Of a stretch of DNA of 42,081 nucleotides, positions 25,638 to 34,671 are shown in pieces; position 1 is the stretch's first letter; every line of letters begins with the position of its first letter. Origin of the DNA: Opitutaceae bacterium (lineage in GTDB: Bacteria; Verrucomicrobiota; Verrucomicrobiia; Opitutales; Opitutaceae). A program made the position numbers and the translations under genes. The stretch covers positions 1 through 42,081 of the forward strand of contig JAEUGY010000001.1 in the NCBI GenBank assembly GCA_016794625.1. Reading direction: 5' to 3'. Below the pieces are notes generated by a model. It searched no databases. It worked only from the letters and a program-made list of their open reading frames with translations, and was not told the DNA's origin.

Positions 25638-26998
25638 GGTTGAACCGCGGAGTCGGGTGGACCGAACAGACGCTGCCGGATCTGTGCGGCATCGATCTTG
25701 CCGCGTTCGGTGATGGGCAGTGCGGGGACGACCACCCATTTCTTTGGGACCTTCCACGCGGGGGTGTCGGCCGCCAGCTCGGCTCGGAGCGCAGCACGGT
25801 CGCGCTCCGACGCCACGGCGGCTCCGAGCACGGGTTCACGATCGTCGCTCACGCCCACCCAGACATCGGATACACCGGCGAGCCGGCGGAGCCGCGCGGC
25901 CACCTCACCCAAATCGAGCCGCCGTCCGGCCAGTTTCACGGTGGTCCCGCGACGCCCCAACAAACGCACGCGCCCGGAGGCATCGAGGTCCACGCGATCC
26001 GCCATCAGCCAGGCACCGTGTCCCTCACGGCGCCGTCGATTGCCCAGGGTCAGCACCGCCGCGCTGCTAACGCTCAGGCGCCGGCCGGGTTGGAGGGTCA
26101 GGCGCACGCCCTTCATGGCGGTGCCGACATGACCCTCCAGACCTCCCCGGCCGGTGCGGTCGTAGGTAATGCCACCGGTTTCGCTGGAGCCGTAGAAGCT
26201 GTGTAGCGGCTGCCCGAACCGTTGGAGGAAGAGCGCGGCGACCGCCGGATCGAGCGGGGCACCGGCGGAAATCGCGAGCCGGAGTCCGGGCAGCGTCACC
26301 TCGGAGGCCGCCAGTGCGCGCCACAGGGCGGGTACACCGGGAAAGACGGACGGCCGCCATCGGGCGAAGTCCGCGGCGATGGCATGGGGCAGCGGGGCAC
26401 TCCCGATGACCAGGGGGATGCCCTGGACAATGAGGGGGATGCTCAGGTTGCCGAGGCCGTAGGAATGACCGAGCGGGATCAGCGCGTAGTTGAGATCGCG
26501 CGACGTGATGCCCATGGTCCCGGTCACCTGGCGGCCATCCGCCGCCATCTGCGCGTCGCTGAAAGGGAGTGGACGCGGGCGCCCCGTGCTGCCGGAGGTG
26601 AGTTTGATCAACCGGATCGAGGGGTCCCGAAAGCGTCGCGGCGATGGCAGCGCCTCGAGCCCGGCGCCGTGCCAAAGAAAGCCGGCCCGCAGGTCGGCCG
26701 CCAGCCGACGCTGGGCGGTGATCGGTTCGGCCGGGTCCAGGCAGACCACGACGGCCTGGCGGGAGATCAGCCCAAGGAAGATCTCAAACCAGCCCGGCCC
26801 CTGGGGGGCCGAAAAGACCACCGCGGTGGAACGCACGGCGTCGCCGATCCCGTCCAGGTGGAGCGCGGCCCAGTGCTCGGCCCGCGTCGCGAGCTCGCGA
26901 AACGTGACGCCCGGGCCGTTCTCGGCCAGTTGAATCGCCCGGTCGTCGCTGCGCCGCCGGACCGTGGCCTGCCAGAGCGTGTGCAGGGAAGGGGTCAT
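25634..26998 (-). CDS. AMP-dependent ligase (aryl starter activation)
   Basis: A 454-residue ANL-family adenylating enzyme. The A3 motif LTSGSTGRPR is at about residues 133-142, A5 is FYGSSETGG, and the A10 region ends RGKIDAAQI with the catalytic Lys. It is about 50 residues shorter than usual acyl-CoA ligases. Polyene clusters use such a ligase to activate a hydroxybenzoate or cinnamate and load it on a carrier protein. The start overlaps the exporter stop by four bases (ATGA). It is the last gene of the operon and meets the chorismatase gene tail to tail. Confidence 0.85.
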   Translation of the reverse strand: MTPSLHTLWQATVRRRSDDRAIQLAENGPGVTFRELATRAEHWAALHLDGIGDAVRSTAVVFSAPQGPGWFEIFLGLISRQAVVVCLDPAEPITAQRRLAADLRAGFLWHGAGLEALPSPRRFRDPSIRLIKLTSGSTGRPRPLPFSDAQMAADGRQVTGTMGITSRDLNYALIPLGHSYGLGNLSIPLIVQGIPLVIGSAPLPHAIAADFARWRPSVFPGVPALWRALAASEVTLPGLRLAISAGAPLDPAVAALFLQRFGQPLHSFYGSSETGGITYDRTGRGGLEGHVGTAMKGVRLTLQPGRRLSVSSAAVLTLGNRRRREGHGAWLMADRVDLDASGRVRLLGRRGTTVKLAGRRLDLGEVAARLRRLAGVSDVWVGVSDDREPVLGAAVASERDRAALRAELAADTPAWKVPKKWVVVPALPITERGKIDAAQIRQRLFGPPDSAVQP

Positions 26999-29349
26999 CG
27001 GGACCGGCGCAGTCCGCCGAGATGCTCAAGTTCAATCATCAGCAAGGCCAGGGCGACCATGGCGGCGACCGTCTGACCGAGCGCGCGCACGACCGGGATG
27101 CCGCTGAGCGCGAGCACCCCGAACGAGGCGGCGGTGGTCAGGGCCGAGATCCGGACCGAGACGGGCGTCGGCTCGTGGCGGTAGGCGGAGGTGGCCGAAA
27201 AGATGGAGTAGTTGTGGGTCAAACACACGCCGAGGAAGGCCCCCAGCAGGTGGAAGAGGTTGAGCGGATGTCCGCTCCAGCCATAGACACCGAACACCCC
27301 GAGACAGGCGCCGCCGGGGATGGCGAAGATGCGCACGCCGTCGGCCAGACCGTAGGTGAGGAAGACGCCCAGCCCCACCACGGCGAGCCCGGCCAGGCTC
27401 AGCCAGAGGGCGGATTCGCGATAGCGGGCGAAGACCCGATTGAGGGTTTGCAGCTGGCCGGTTGAAATCGTGGCGGCGGTTTCCGGCGGAGCCGTCGTCG
27501 GGGCATGGCTGACGAGGGTGACAAACCAGGTGAGCGGCGGTCCCGCATGGAAGAGCAGGCCGATGGGGCCGGTCATCTTCGCGTGCAGCTCCCCCACGGC
27601 CGACTCCCAGGCGCGGTCATTGTCCTCCCGCTGGTGCGCCTGGTAGGCGGCGAAGAACGGTGCGAACGCGTCGCTCTCAAAGCCCTCGGCGGCCAGCGCG
27701 GTGCGCAGCGCGTCAGGGAATCCAGGGTGTTCGCGCACGAAGGATCTGGCGCGCGCGACCTCGGCTGGTGTGGGTACGACGACGCCGAGCCCGACGGACT
27801 GGGTGGCCGGAGTGCCGGCCCGCGGCAGCCAAGCCTCGAACTCGGCCAGGGCCGTGCGCGCGGCCGCGAGCGTCGGCCCGGTGGTGAGATAAACCGTGCG
27901 CGAGGATTCATCCCCGAAGCGGGCACGAATCTCGGCGTCGTTTTGTTTCACCCCGGGCGAAGGGATTTCCAAGTCGCGGATATCGTCTCTCCATTCGAGC
28001 CACGCCAGGCCCGGCAAGGCGGCGAGACCGAGCACCGCGAGGCCGCGGCGCAATCCTCGGCGGACGCCCTCGGGCAGAGCCTGCGCGCCGCGGAAGGACC
28101 GCGACTCGAGGAATGCGTCGCGCACGGTGGAAAAATAGATCACCGCTGCGACGAGGGCGCAGAGCAGTCCGGATCCGACAAAAACGCCCAGCTGCCGGAT
28201 GAACGGCAGCTCCGAGAATAGGAGCAGGGCGAAGCCCGCCACGGTGGTGAAACAACTCGCGAGCAGCGGCTTGGCCAGTCGCCGGACTTTGTGCCAGTAA
28301 TCTTCCCCTGGCGTGTCCGGCGGTTGCATATAGAGGTAGAAGCCGTAGTCGATCGCCACGCCCGTGAGCAGGGAGCCGATGATGAAGACCAGCACATGCA
28401 CCCGGTCGCAGAGCAGCATCACAAACACCCAGGCCCCGAGGATGGAAAGCAGGACCACGGGCACGAGATGAAGCCCGCGATGGACGGAACGGATAAAACT
28501 GAATGCGACCAGGAGCACCGCGATGAGCGAGGCGGTGTTGAGCCAGGCGACTTCACGCTCGATGAGGGCGCGGCTGGACGCGGCGAAGCGATTGACTCCG
28601 GTGTAACGGACGGTGAGTCCCACGTGCACCTTTCCCACTTCGGCCGCGGCCTTCTCAATCGCGGCGAAGGCGGGAGCCTGCCCGGCCTCGCTCAGGGGCG
28701 ACGCGGCGAGGCGGGCCCAGACCAGCGAATCGGTGGTGGCATTGCCCGCCGGCTGCACGAGTGCGAGTCCTCCGGCGAGGCGGCCGACCACGCCGGGCAG
28801 AAGAAGCAGCGGGTCCGAAGGCACGAGATCCTGGAACGCCAGTGCTTCCGGTGTGGCGAGCGACGTCGAGAGACGGCGGGCGGCATCAGTCGCCAGCCAG
28901 GAAGTGAACTCCTCGGGGGGAGCGCCCGCCGCGGCGTGATCGCGTTGTCGCTCCGCCAGCCAGCGCGGGAACAACAGGGTCAGTCGGTGCGCAAACAGGA
29001 CCTGCCCAAGGGCGTCCCGGCCGGTGGTGTCACCGAGGGCTGCCACCTGATCGAAGGACGGGTCGCGTCGGAGGGTATCGGCGAAGAGCCGGGCCGCCTC
29101 GGCCGTTGCCGGGGCTCCGCGCGAACCGTCGAGGGCGATCAACATGGTGCGCGACTCGGCGTCGCTGGCCAGCGACCGCACCAGGGTCAGTTCCGGGCTG
29201 CCTTCGCCGGTGGGCACGAGGTCGAGCACGTCGGTGGAGATGTGGGTGGAGAGGTCGAGCCGCAGTAACCAAAATCCACCGACCGCGGCGAGCAGGGCGA
29301 GCAGGCTCCAGCCGAGCAGGCGGCGGCGGAAAAGGACGGAGGGGGTCAC
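26995..29349 (-). CDS. MMPL/RND-type exporter of the cluster
   Basis: A 784-residue exporter in the RND/MMPL superfamily with two halves. Each half has one span, a large periplasmic loop and five more spans. The first membrane span is LLGWSLLALLAAVGGFWLL, and SLLTGVAIDYGFYLY is the conserved membrane block. It starts with GTG at 29349, overlapping the stop of the fusion gene (GTGA). The frame is open far upstream to 31254, but that part lies opposite other genes and is not translated. In polyene clusters such an exporter carries the aryl-polyene lipid to the outer membrane with a LolA-like protein. Confidence 0.85.
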   Translation of the reverse strand: MTPSVLFRRRLLGWSLLALLAAVGGFWLLRLDLSTHISTDVLDLVPTGEGSPELTLVRSLASDAESRTMLIALDGSRGAPATAEAARLFADTLRRDPSFDQVAALGDTTGRDALGQVLFAHRLTLLFPRWLAERQRDHAAAGAPPEEFTSWLATDAARRLSTSLATPEALAFQDLVPSDPLLLLPGVVGRLAGGLALVQPAGNATTDSLVWARLAASPLSEAGQAPAFAAIEKAAAEVGKVHVGLTVRYTGVNRFAASSRALIEREVAWLNTASLIAVLLVAFSFIRSVHRGLHLVPVVLLSILGAWVFVMLLCDRVHVLVFIIGSLLTGVAIDYGFYLYMQPPDTPGEDYWHKVRRLAKPLLASCFTTVAGFALLLFSELPFIRQLGVFVGSGLLCALVAAVIYFSTVRDAFLESRSFRGAQALPEGVRRGLRRGLAVLGLAALPGLAWLEWRDDIRDLEIPSPGVKQNDAEIRARFGDESSRTVYLTTGPTLAAARTALAEFEAWLPRAGTPATQSVGLGVVVPTPAEVARARSFVREHPGFPDALRTALAAEGFESDAFAPFFAAYQAHQREDNDRAWESAVGELHAKMTGPIGLLFHAGPPLTWFVTLVSHAPTTAPPETAATISTGQLQTLNRVFARYRESALWLSLAGLAVVGLGVFLTYGLADGVRIFAIPGGACLGVFGVYGWSGHPLNLFHLLGAFLGVCLTHNYSIFSATSAYRHEPTPVSVRISALTTAASFGVLALSGIPVVRALGQTVAAMVALALLMIELEHLGGLRRSR

Positions 29350-30761
29350 CGGAAATACCGTTTCAGGTCGTCCGCGGCGAACGGGGCGGGCGGGCGCGGA
29401 GGGGAAATCAGGATCTCCACGGATTGCAGGGCGGAGCGGCGGAGCTCGATGCGACGCACGAGGCCGGCTTCGCCGTCGACGCTGATGCGTCCGAGCGTGC
29501 GGCGCAGATCGTCGGCGCGGGGCACGAGCACCAGCGACCAGCGGTCGCCCGCGCGGCGACCGAGCAGCTCGAAGTCCTGGGCGAGGGCGGGAAAGTCCAG
29601 ACGCAGCACGTGCCGCAGCGCCCGGTTGGCGGCGTCGCCCCGGGGATCCGCGGGCGGCGTGCTGTCGCCCGTCGCGTCGCGCAGCAACATGCCCTCGCTG
29701 TCGAGGATGACCAGGCGTTCCGTCGGGGTCAGGTATTGGAGACTGAGTCCGCGCGCGGCCGAAACGCGGGAGACGCCGGTCAGCACCACGGGAATCTTGC
29801 GGAAGGGAAAGTAGCGATGCTCGGTGAAATCCGCGGTGACCTCGCTCTGCGCCGCAACCATGCGGGCCAGGTCGTCCCACGAGCCAGGGGCAATCGGTAT
29901 TCGTTCCTCGGCGACAACAGGCTGGGCGGGTTCGGCGGCGCAAAGGCGGCCCGGGCCGGACGGGATTACGCCGAGCATCAGCACCGCGGCCACCCAGCCC
30001 GCCCGGCGCCAGGCGCGCCGGTGCCGGAGCAGGGAGGGCCAGCGCAGCAGCAGCAGTTCCGTGATGAGCCGGGCGTGCATCCAGACCAGCCGCACATTGT
30101 CCCGGAGGTAGTGAAAGTGGGAGACGCCGCCCTCGGCGCGGGAGAAGTACTTGACGGGCGCCCAGCGGTTGACCGGGGGCACGCCGGACCAGGCCAGCCG
30201 CACCGCGGACTCCGTGTCGAAGTCGTACCGCCGCCCTCCCCGCCGGGGGCCGAGGGTCGCGAGCAGCGCGGCGAGGGGATAGACGCGAAAGCCAAAAAGC
30301 GGGTCGGCGATGCCGGGTCCCAGGACCAGCAGCCGCACCAGACCGATGCTCAGTTGGCGTCCGTACAGGCGCTCGATCGGGATGTTCGACGGGAAACGGG
30401 GGCGTCCGAGGATCTGCGCCTCCGGTTGCTCCCGGGCGGCATCCATGAATTCCGCGATGCTGGCGGCGGGATGCTGGCCGTCGGCATCCATGATCAGGCC
30501 GTGGGAAAACCCGTCTGCGAGGGCGGAGCGGGCGCCGGCGAGCACGGCGCCGCCCTTGCCTTCGTTGGCCGGCAGCCGGAGCACCGACAGCCGTGGTTCC
30601 GTCCGGGCCAGAGCCTCGAGCGGCACATCGCTGGCGTCCGTGCTCCCGTCGACGATCACCCGAACCGGCCATCCCTGGCGCAACGCCTCCGCCACGACCG
30701 CGGCCAGCCGGGGTCCGGTGTTGTAGGAAGGCATGAGGACAAGCGCGGAAAAGGGAGCCAT
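29346..30761 (-). CDS. Glycosyltransferase family 2 fused to LolA-like domain
   Basis: A 471-residue two-domain protein. Residues 1-240 are a GT2 glycosyltransferase: ALVLMPSYNTGPRLAAVV, VDGSTDASD and LIMDADGQHP (the DxD equivalent). A single hydrophobic span (about 258-275, AGWVAAVLMLGVIPSG) follows, then a periplasmic LolA-like domain (about 290-471, with EVTADFTEHRYFP). Elsewhere in such clusters these are two separate genes. Here no stop lies between them and both parts are well formed, so a membrane-anchored fusion is likely. It would glycosylate or lipidate on the cytosolic side and carry lipid in the periplasm. It lies three bases behind the PlsC-like gene. Confidence 0.82.
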   Translation of the reverse strand: MAPFSALVLMPSYNTGPRLAAVVAEALRQGWPVRVIVDGSTDASDVPLEALARTEPRLSVLRLPANEGKGGAVLAGARSALADGFSHGLIMDADGQHPAASIAEFMDAAREQPEAQILGRPRFPSNIPIERLYGRQLSIGLVRLLVLGPGIADPLFGFRVYPLAALLATLGPRRGGRRYDFDTESAVRLAWSGVPPVNRWAPVKYFSRAEGGVSHFHYLRDNVRLVWMHARLITELLLLRWPSLLRHRRAWRRAGWVAAVLMLGVIPSGPGRLCAAEPAQPVVAEERIPIAPGSWDDLARMVAAQSEVTADFTEHRYFPFRKIPVVLTGVSRVSAARGLSLQYLTPTERLVILDSEGMLLRDATGDSTPPADPRGDAANRALRHVLRLDFPALAQDFELLGRRAGDRWSLVLVPRADDLRRTLGRISVDGEAGLVRRIELRRSALQSVEILISPPRPPAPFAADDLKRYFR

Positions 30762-30764
30762 CGT

Positions 30765-31574
30765 TCAGTGCGGGCGAGAGCCCGTCCGGATCGGCGAGCA
30801 GAACGGCTCGGACCCGGCCGCGCAAGCCGAGTTGCCGGCCCGGGCGACGGCGTGGTACCAGGCTTCGACCGCCTGCACGACCTCGACCGTGGAGGCCTGG
30901 GGATCGACCTCGACCAAGGGACCGAAAGTGACGTCCTGCGTGCCGGGCAGCGGCGGCAGCTTCCACCAGGCGCGTCCCTTGGAGAGCACCGGTCGCGTGC
31001 AGGTGATGTGCACGAGCTGGATCGGCACCCCGGCGCGCCGGGCGATGAGCACGAACCCCGACTTCAACGGCAGCAGCGTCCGGCCGGGCGGGGTGCGGGT
31101 GCCCTCGGGAAACACCACCAGGGTGTGGCCGGCGGCGACCTTCGCGGCCGCGAGGCGGATGACATCGTGGCCGCCGTCGTTCGGCACGTAGCCGGCGCGG
31201 CGGGCGGCGGCCCCCAGGACCGGATTGCGACGGATGTCCGACTTGAAGATGCACACCGCCTCAGGGATGCGGGCGAGCAGGCAGGTGATGTCGGTCAGTC
31301 CCGGGTGATTGGCCACCACGACCAGACCGCGCCGATGCCGGGGCAGGCGCTCGAGACCATGGAACCGCACGTGAAAGAGCCGCGCGAACGAGGTCCAGGC
31401 GATGAAGAGCGCAAAATTGCGGTGGATGAGGCGCTGAAAGAAACGCTCCGTCCGGTCGCTCTCCGGCAGGACGCCGGCGAGCCAGCCCACGAGCGACGAG
31501 ACCAGGCCGAACGCCCCGAACCCGGAGAGGGTCACGTAGTAACCGACAAAAACATACACGGAGCGCGGGCTCAT
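30765..31574 (-). CDS. PlsC-like 1-acyl-glycerophosphate acyltransferase
   Basis: A 269-residue membrane-bound acyltransferase. The HX4D catalytic motif is in VVANHPGLTDITCLL, and the substrate-binding EGTR motif is in FPEGTRTPPGR. An N-terminal hydrophobic stretch (YVFVGYYVTLSGFGAFGLV) anchors it. It probably acylates the polyene glycerol- or sugar-type headgroup. The start at 31574 overlaps the preceding stop by four bases (ATGA). The frame is open to 31901 but overlaps the LpxL-like gene there. Confidence 0.85.
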   Translation of the reverse strand: MSPRSVYVFVGYYVTLSGFGAFGLVSSLVGWLAGVLPESDRTERFFQRLIHRNFALFIAWTSFARLFHVRFHGLERLPRHRRGLVVVANHPGLTDITCLLARIPEAVCIFKSDIRRNPVLGAAARRAGYVPNDGGHDVIRLAAAKVAAGHTLVVFPEGTRTPPGRTLLPLKSGFVLIARRAGVPIQLVHITCTRPVLSKGRAWWKLPPLPGTQDVTFGPLVEVDPQASTVEVVQAVEAWYHAVARAGNSACAAGSEPFCSPIRTGSRPH

Positions 31575-32476
31575 GCGGCAACCGGATTGAGCGGCAGAAA
31601 GTTGAACCACAGCCGCGGTTCTGCCCGGAGCAGCACTTCCAGCTCCGTCAACACGGTCTGGAAATGGAGCCGCGCCGCCGCCAGATTCGCGGCCCGGCCG
31701 GCGGCCGGATCCGGGTGGAAGGGGAGGGAGGCGTGCAGACACAGCGGATCGCGCGTCGCATCGCGCCCCGGCACCGCGACGCAGAACGCGACGGGCCGGT
31801 CGAAGAGCACAGCGAGGTAGTAGATGGTGAACGGGAACAGGCGTCGCGCGCCGAGGAACTGGAAGGCCTCCGTGCGGGCGGCGTATTCGAGACGGTCGCA
31901 CTTCAAGGCCAGCGACGCGCCGCGTTCGATCGCGTCCTTCAAGTCGAACAGCAGCTTGGTCGGATCGTTGATCCAGAGAAAGGAGACGTGACGCACAAAC
32001 CGCTCGCCGAGCAGGCGGGTGTCATCGGAATTCCCGACGCGGAGGCGCAGGATCGAGACCTGCCGGCCCCAGTCGGCCAGACGGTAGCCGAGCAGGTCCG
32101 AGGCGCCGACGTGGAAGGTGCCGAAAAGAGCGGGCTGGGCGGAGCGGACCAGCGCCTCGAACGCTTCGGCATGTTCCGGAGCCAGCGTGCAGGCGACATC
32201 CCGGCCGTGGCCGACATGCATCTTGAGCAGAAGCACCTCGGAGAAGAGCTCGAAGTGACGCACGACGTCCATCCAGCGCGCGGGCCGGCCGAGGGCGACG
32301 GTGAGGTACGCGCGGGACTGCCGGCGCTGCTCCGGCAGCAGCACCACGGCCACCGCGTTGCCGACGCGCAGCGCCAGACGAAAAAACCAGCGCGGCCAGT
32401 TGCGGTCCGCCCAGCGCAGGAAAGCGAATCCCCACCGCGGGCCCGGATTTCTGGTTTGATCCGGGCGTTCGCTCAT
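31571..32476 (-). CDS. LpxL/HtrB-like lipid acyltransferase
   Basis: A 301-residue acyltransferase of the lauroyl/myristoyl transferase type. The HX4D motif is in FGTFHVGASDLLGYRL, and an N-terminal membrane helix (FFRLALRVGNAVAVVLLP) is present. It would add an acyl or polyenoyl chain. It overlaps genes on both sides by four bases, so the operon is translationally coupled. The ATG at 32476 is chosen; an in-frame start at 32515 would lie within the ketosynthase-like gene. Confidence 0.8.
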   Translation of the reverse strand: MSERPDQTRNPGPRWGFAFLRWADRNWPRWFFRLALRVGNAVAVVLLPEQRRQSRAYLTVALGRPARWMDVVRHFELFSEVLLLKMHVGHGRDVACTLAPEHAEAFEALVRSAQPALFGTFHVGASDLLGYRLADWGRQVSILRLRVGNSDDTRLLGERFVRHVSFLWINDPTKLLFDLKDAIERGASLALKCDRLEYAARTEAFQFLGARRLFPFTIYYLAVLFDRPVAFCVAVPGRDATRDPLCLHASLPFHPDPAAGRAANLAAARLHFQTVLTELEVLLRAEPRLWFNFLPLNPVAA

Positions 32477-33135
32477 GACCACTCGATCCTCCAGCAGGTG
32501 CCGGCCGACCGCCACGACAGAGACTGGCGGTCGCGCAAGGCGCGGGCCAGGGTCGCGAGACTGGGACAGGGGTCATCGCCTTCCTCCTCCGGCGAACAGC
32601 CGATCCGTCCGATCGCACCGGTCGGATCCGCGCTCACCCGCGCGCAGAAAGCGAACGCGAGGGGCGACGCCATACCGTGGTCGCACAACCAGGTGCCTTT
32701 CTCCTCGCCGCCGACCCAGCCGACCCGCGCGGCCGGCTCCAGCAGGACGGCGAGCAGGGATTGTTCGACCAGGCGTTCCCCACCTGCCATCGGCCAGAGC
32801 CGTGCGATTGACTGCTGACGCGGGATGAGCACCTGTTGCACGCCCCCCGGATGGATCGAGGTCTGGAAGAGCAGCGGGCTGGCCGCGGGAAAACTGACGA
32901 GGTACTCTTCCAGCGCCCGGGCTTCGGCGAACGTGGTGGCGTACACCACGGCATCCGAGGGGCCGAGGTCCGCTCCTTCGAGCACGTGTCCCACCAGCAA
33001 ACCGAGGTGCGTCATGCGCCGCAGTGCGGTGCGTGGAAAGCGGTCCGCCAGCCGGAGCCGGGCCGTCGCGGCGGTTTCGTCCGGGGACGGCCAATCAACG
33101 GTCACATGGTGCAGGTAGCGCTCAAGGGCGGGCAT
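32473..33135 (-). CDS. Ketosynthase-like chain length factor (truncated type)
   Basis: A 220-residue protein that resembles the N-terminal half of a ketosynthase (PF13723-type, beta-ketoacyl synthase N-terminal-like). The pattern MTHLGLLVGHVLEGADLG and VYATTFAEARALEEYL fits it. No active-site Cys in a CxxS context or GHGT His block is seen, so it is probably a non-catalytic partner, perhaps a chain length factor for one of the two full ketosynthases next to it. It overlaps the LpxL-like gene by four bases. The ATG at 33135 follows the ketosynthase stop by 19 bases. Confidence 0.7.
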   Translation of the reverse strand: MPALERYLHHVTVDWPSPDETAATARLRLADRFPRTALRRMTHLGLLVGHVLEGADLGPSDAVVYATTFAEARALEEYLVSFPAASPLLFQTSIHPGGVQQVLIPRQQSIARLWPMAGGERLVEQSLLAVLLEPAARVGWVGGEEKGTWLCDHGMASPLAFAFCARVSADPTGAIGRIGCSPEEEGDDPCPSLATLARALRDRQSLSWRSAGTCWRIEWS

Positions 33136-33154
33136 GGTCGGACGCGGCTCAGGT

Positions 33155-34273
33155 TCAGGCGGCGGACAGGAGCAACGCGGCGTGGGCTCCGCCGAACGCA
33201 TTGCTGGTCAGGACGGCCCCGTCAAAGGACGCTGCACCAAAAGGCTCCAGGGCGACGGAGTCGACGAAGGTGGGTCCGCTGCTTCCGACGGTTCCGGGAA
33301 TGCGACCGCCGCGCAAGGCCCGCAGGGCAATCGCGAGTTCGACCAGTCCGCAGCTGCCCAGGGTGTGACCCAGGCTGCCCTTCCATGAAACGAGGGGCGC
33401 CTGCGGAAACTGGCGGGCAACGCCCTCCGCTTCGAGCCGGCCTGCCTCCAACGTGCCGGTGCCATGTCCCTTGACCCAAACCCGGCGTCCACCGGTCGCG
33501 GTCGCGATGGCGGCGAGGCAGGCGGAAAACCCGGACCCGTCCGGCTGATTTCCGGTCACGTGATACATCTCGTTGAAGAGCGCATGGGCTTCCACGGTGA
33601 AACCGCCGGAAGGCGCCGCGCCGCGCCGCAGCACGGCAAAGGCGGCTCCATCTCCCAAACCGATGGACCCCGTTTCCCGGACCGCATAGGGCGCGGGAAA
33701 GCCGGTGTTGAGAATCTTCAGGCTGTGGAAACCGCCGGTGACGAAAGGAGAGAGGAAATCAAAGGACAGCACGAGCACCCGGTCCGCCACGCCGGCGTGC
33801 AGCAGGCGAGCCGCGTGCGCGAGGCCGAGGTGCGAGGTGACGCAGGCGTGTGAGAAGATCGACAGCTGGTCGCCCCAACCCAGCGAGCGACGGATCAGGT
33901 CGACGGCCGCATGCGGAGCGCCCGGCTCAAGATGACGCGGATCTCGTTCCCGCTGATAGGCATAGAGACTCCCGACCCCAAAGTTGCAGCTCGTCACCAC
34001 GACCGGAGTCCGGCCATGACCCCAGCGACCTTCCGGCCACTGCCCGGCGAGCATCTGAGCCGCTCCGAGCCAGCGCGGCGGCATCGTCTCATCCAAGGAG
34101 CCGCGCAAGGCGAGCGGCACCGGGTCGCCCCCGGCCCGACCGAGGACCGGCGTCAATGCGAGGGCCTTCCGGCCGGCGAGCAGTCCGTCCAGGGAGGCCT
34201 GGGCATCACCGAAGGCGGTCAAGGCGTCGCACGCCTCGATCTCACACGGAAGAAAATCGGCCGTCGCGCTCAC
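33155..34273 (-). CDS. Beta-ketoacyl-ACP synthase (second)
   Basis: A 372-residue ketosynthase with a full Cys-His-His triad: C144 in SHACVTSHLG, H270 in KGHGTGTLEAG and H303 in KGSLGHTLGS. It starts with GTG at 34273, twelve bases behind a carrier protein gene. It is diverged from FabF and resembles the cluster-specific ketosynthases (ApeO/ApeR-like) of aryl-polyene loci. It should condense malonyl units onto the aryl chain. A non-catalytic ketosynthase-like gene follows. Confidence 0.85.
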   Translation of the reverse strand: MSATADFLPCEIEACDALTAFGDAQASLDGLLAGRKALALTPVLGRAGGDPVPLALRGSLDETMPPRWLGAAQMLAGQWPEGRWGHGRTPVVVTSCNFGVGSLYAYQRERDPRHLEPGAPHAAVDLIRRSLGWGDQLSIFSHACVTSHLGLAHAARLLHAGVADRVLVLSFDFLSPFVTGGFHSLKILNTGFPAPYAVRETGSIGLGDGAAFAVLRRGAAPSGGFTVEAHALFNEMYHVTGNQPDGSGFSACLAAIATATGGRRVWVKGHGTGTLEAGRLEAEGVARQFPQAPLVSWKGSLGHTLGSCGLVELAIALRALRGGRIPGTVGSSGPTFVDSVALEPFGAASFDGAVLTSNAFGGAHAALLLSAA

Positions 34274-34285
34274 TCGGGCGAGGGA

Positions 34286-34552
34286 TCAGGCGCCGGGCGC
34301 GTGCGCCCGGATGAACGCGGCGATGGTGGCGACGCTGGTCAGCGCCTGACGCGATTCCTCGCTGCTCCCGATCTTGACGCCAAACTCCTTTTCCAGGGCC
34401 AGAACCAGTTCCAGGGCATCGATCGAATCGAGACCAAACCGCGGCGAGCCGATCAAGGGCTCATCGTCCGGAATTTCCTCCGGACGGACACCCTCCAACT
34501 TGAGCGTCGCAACGATCAGGATCTTGAGGCGGTCGATGAGGGGATCGGACAT
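34286..34552 (-). CDS. Acyl carrier protein
   Basis: An 88-residue carrier protein. The phosphopantetheine attachment site is Ser43 in FGLDSIDALELV. The size and helical pattern are normal for an ACP. The ATG at 34552 is the start (MSDPLIDRLKILIVATLKLE). It lies 119 bases downstream of the first ketosynthase gene, with a purine-rich simple-sequence stretch between them, and 12 bases before the second ketosynthase. Confidence 0.9.
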   Translation of the reverse strand: MSDPLIDRLKILIVATLKLEGVRPEEIPDDEPLIGSPRFGLDSIDALELVLALEKEFGVKIGSSEESRQALTSVATIAAFIRAHAPGA

Positions 34553-34568
34553 AGGCAGGACAGGCAGA

Positions 34569-34605
34569 ATGAAGGGTGAAGCGGGAAAGGTGAAGGGCGA
34601 AAGCG
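34569..34605. repeat. Degenerate GAAGGGTGAAG-type simple repeat
   Basis: Purine-rich sequence with repeated GAAGGGTGAAG and GGTGAAGGGCGAAAG blocks in the 119-base gap between the first ketosynthase and the ACP gene. On the sense strand of the operon it reads as TTCACC/CTTC units. It is reminiscent of, but not the same as, the 7-base arrays near glcF. Confidence 0.4.
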
Positions 34606-34671
34606 GCAGGGACCGCGAGGGTAGGTGAACACCCCCCATGGCCGCTGCCTTCGCCGGAACCAGGCCACGGG

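Noticed and set aside
29350..31254. Extended N-terminus of the MMPL exporter (about 635 extra codons).
   Set aside because: The extension overlaps the GT2-LolA and PlsC-like genes in another frame and reads as low-complexity. The GTG at 29349 gives the proper first membrane span.
29106..31820. A 904-codon plus-strand frame opposite the polyene operon.
   Set aside because: It runs antisense to four well-supported genes and has no conserved domain; it is a consequence of GC-rich third positions.
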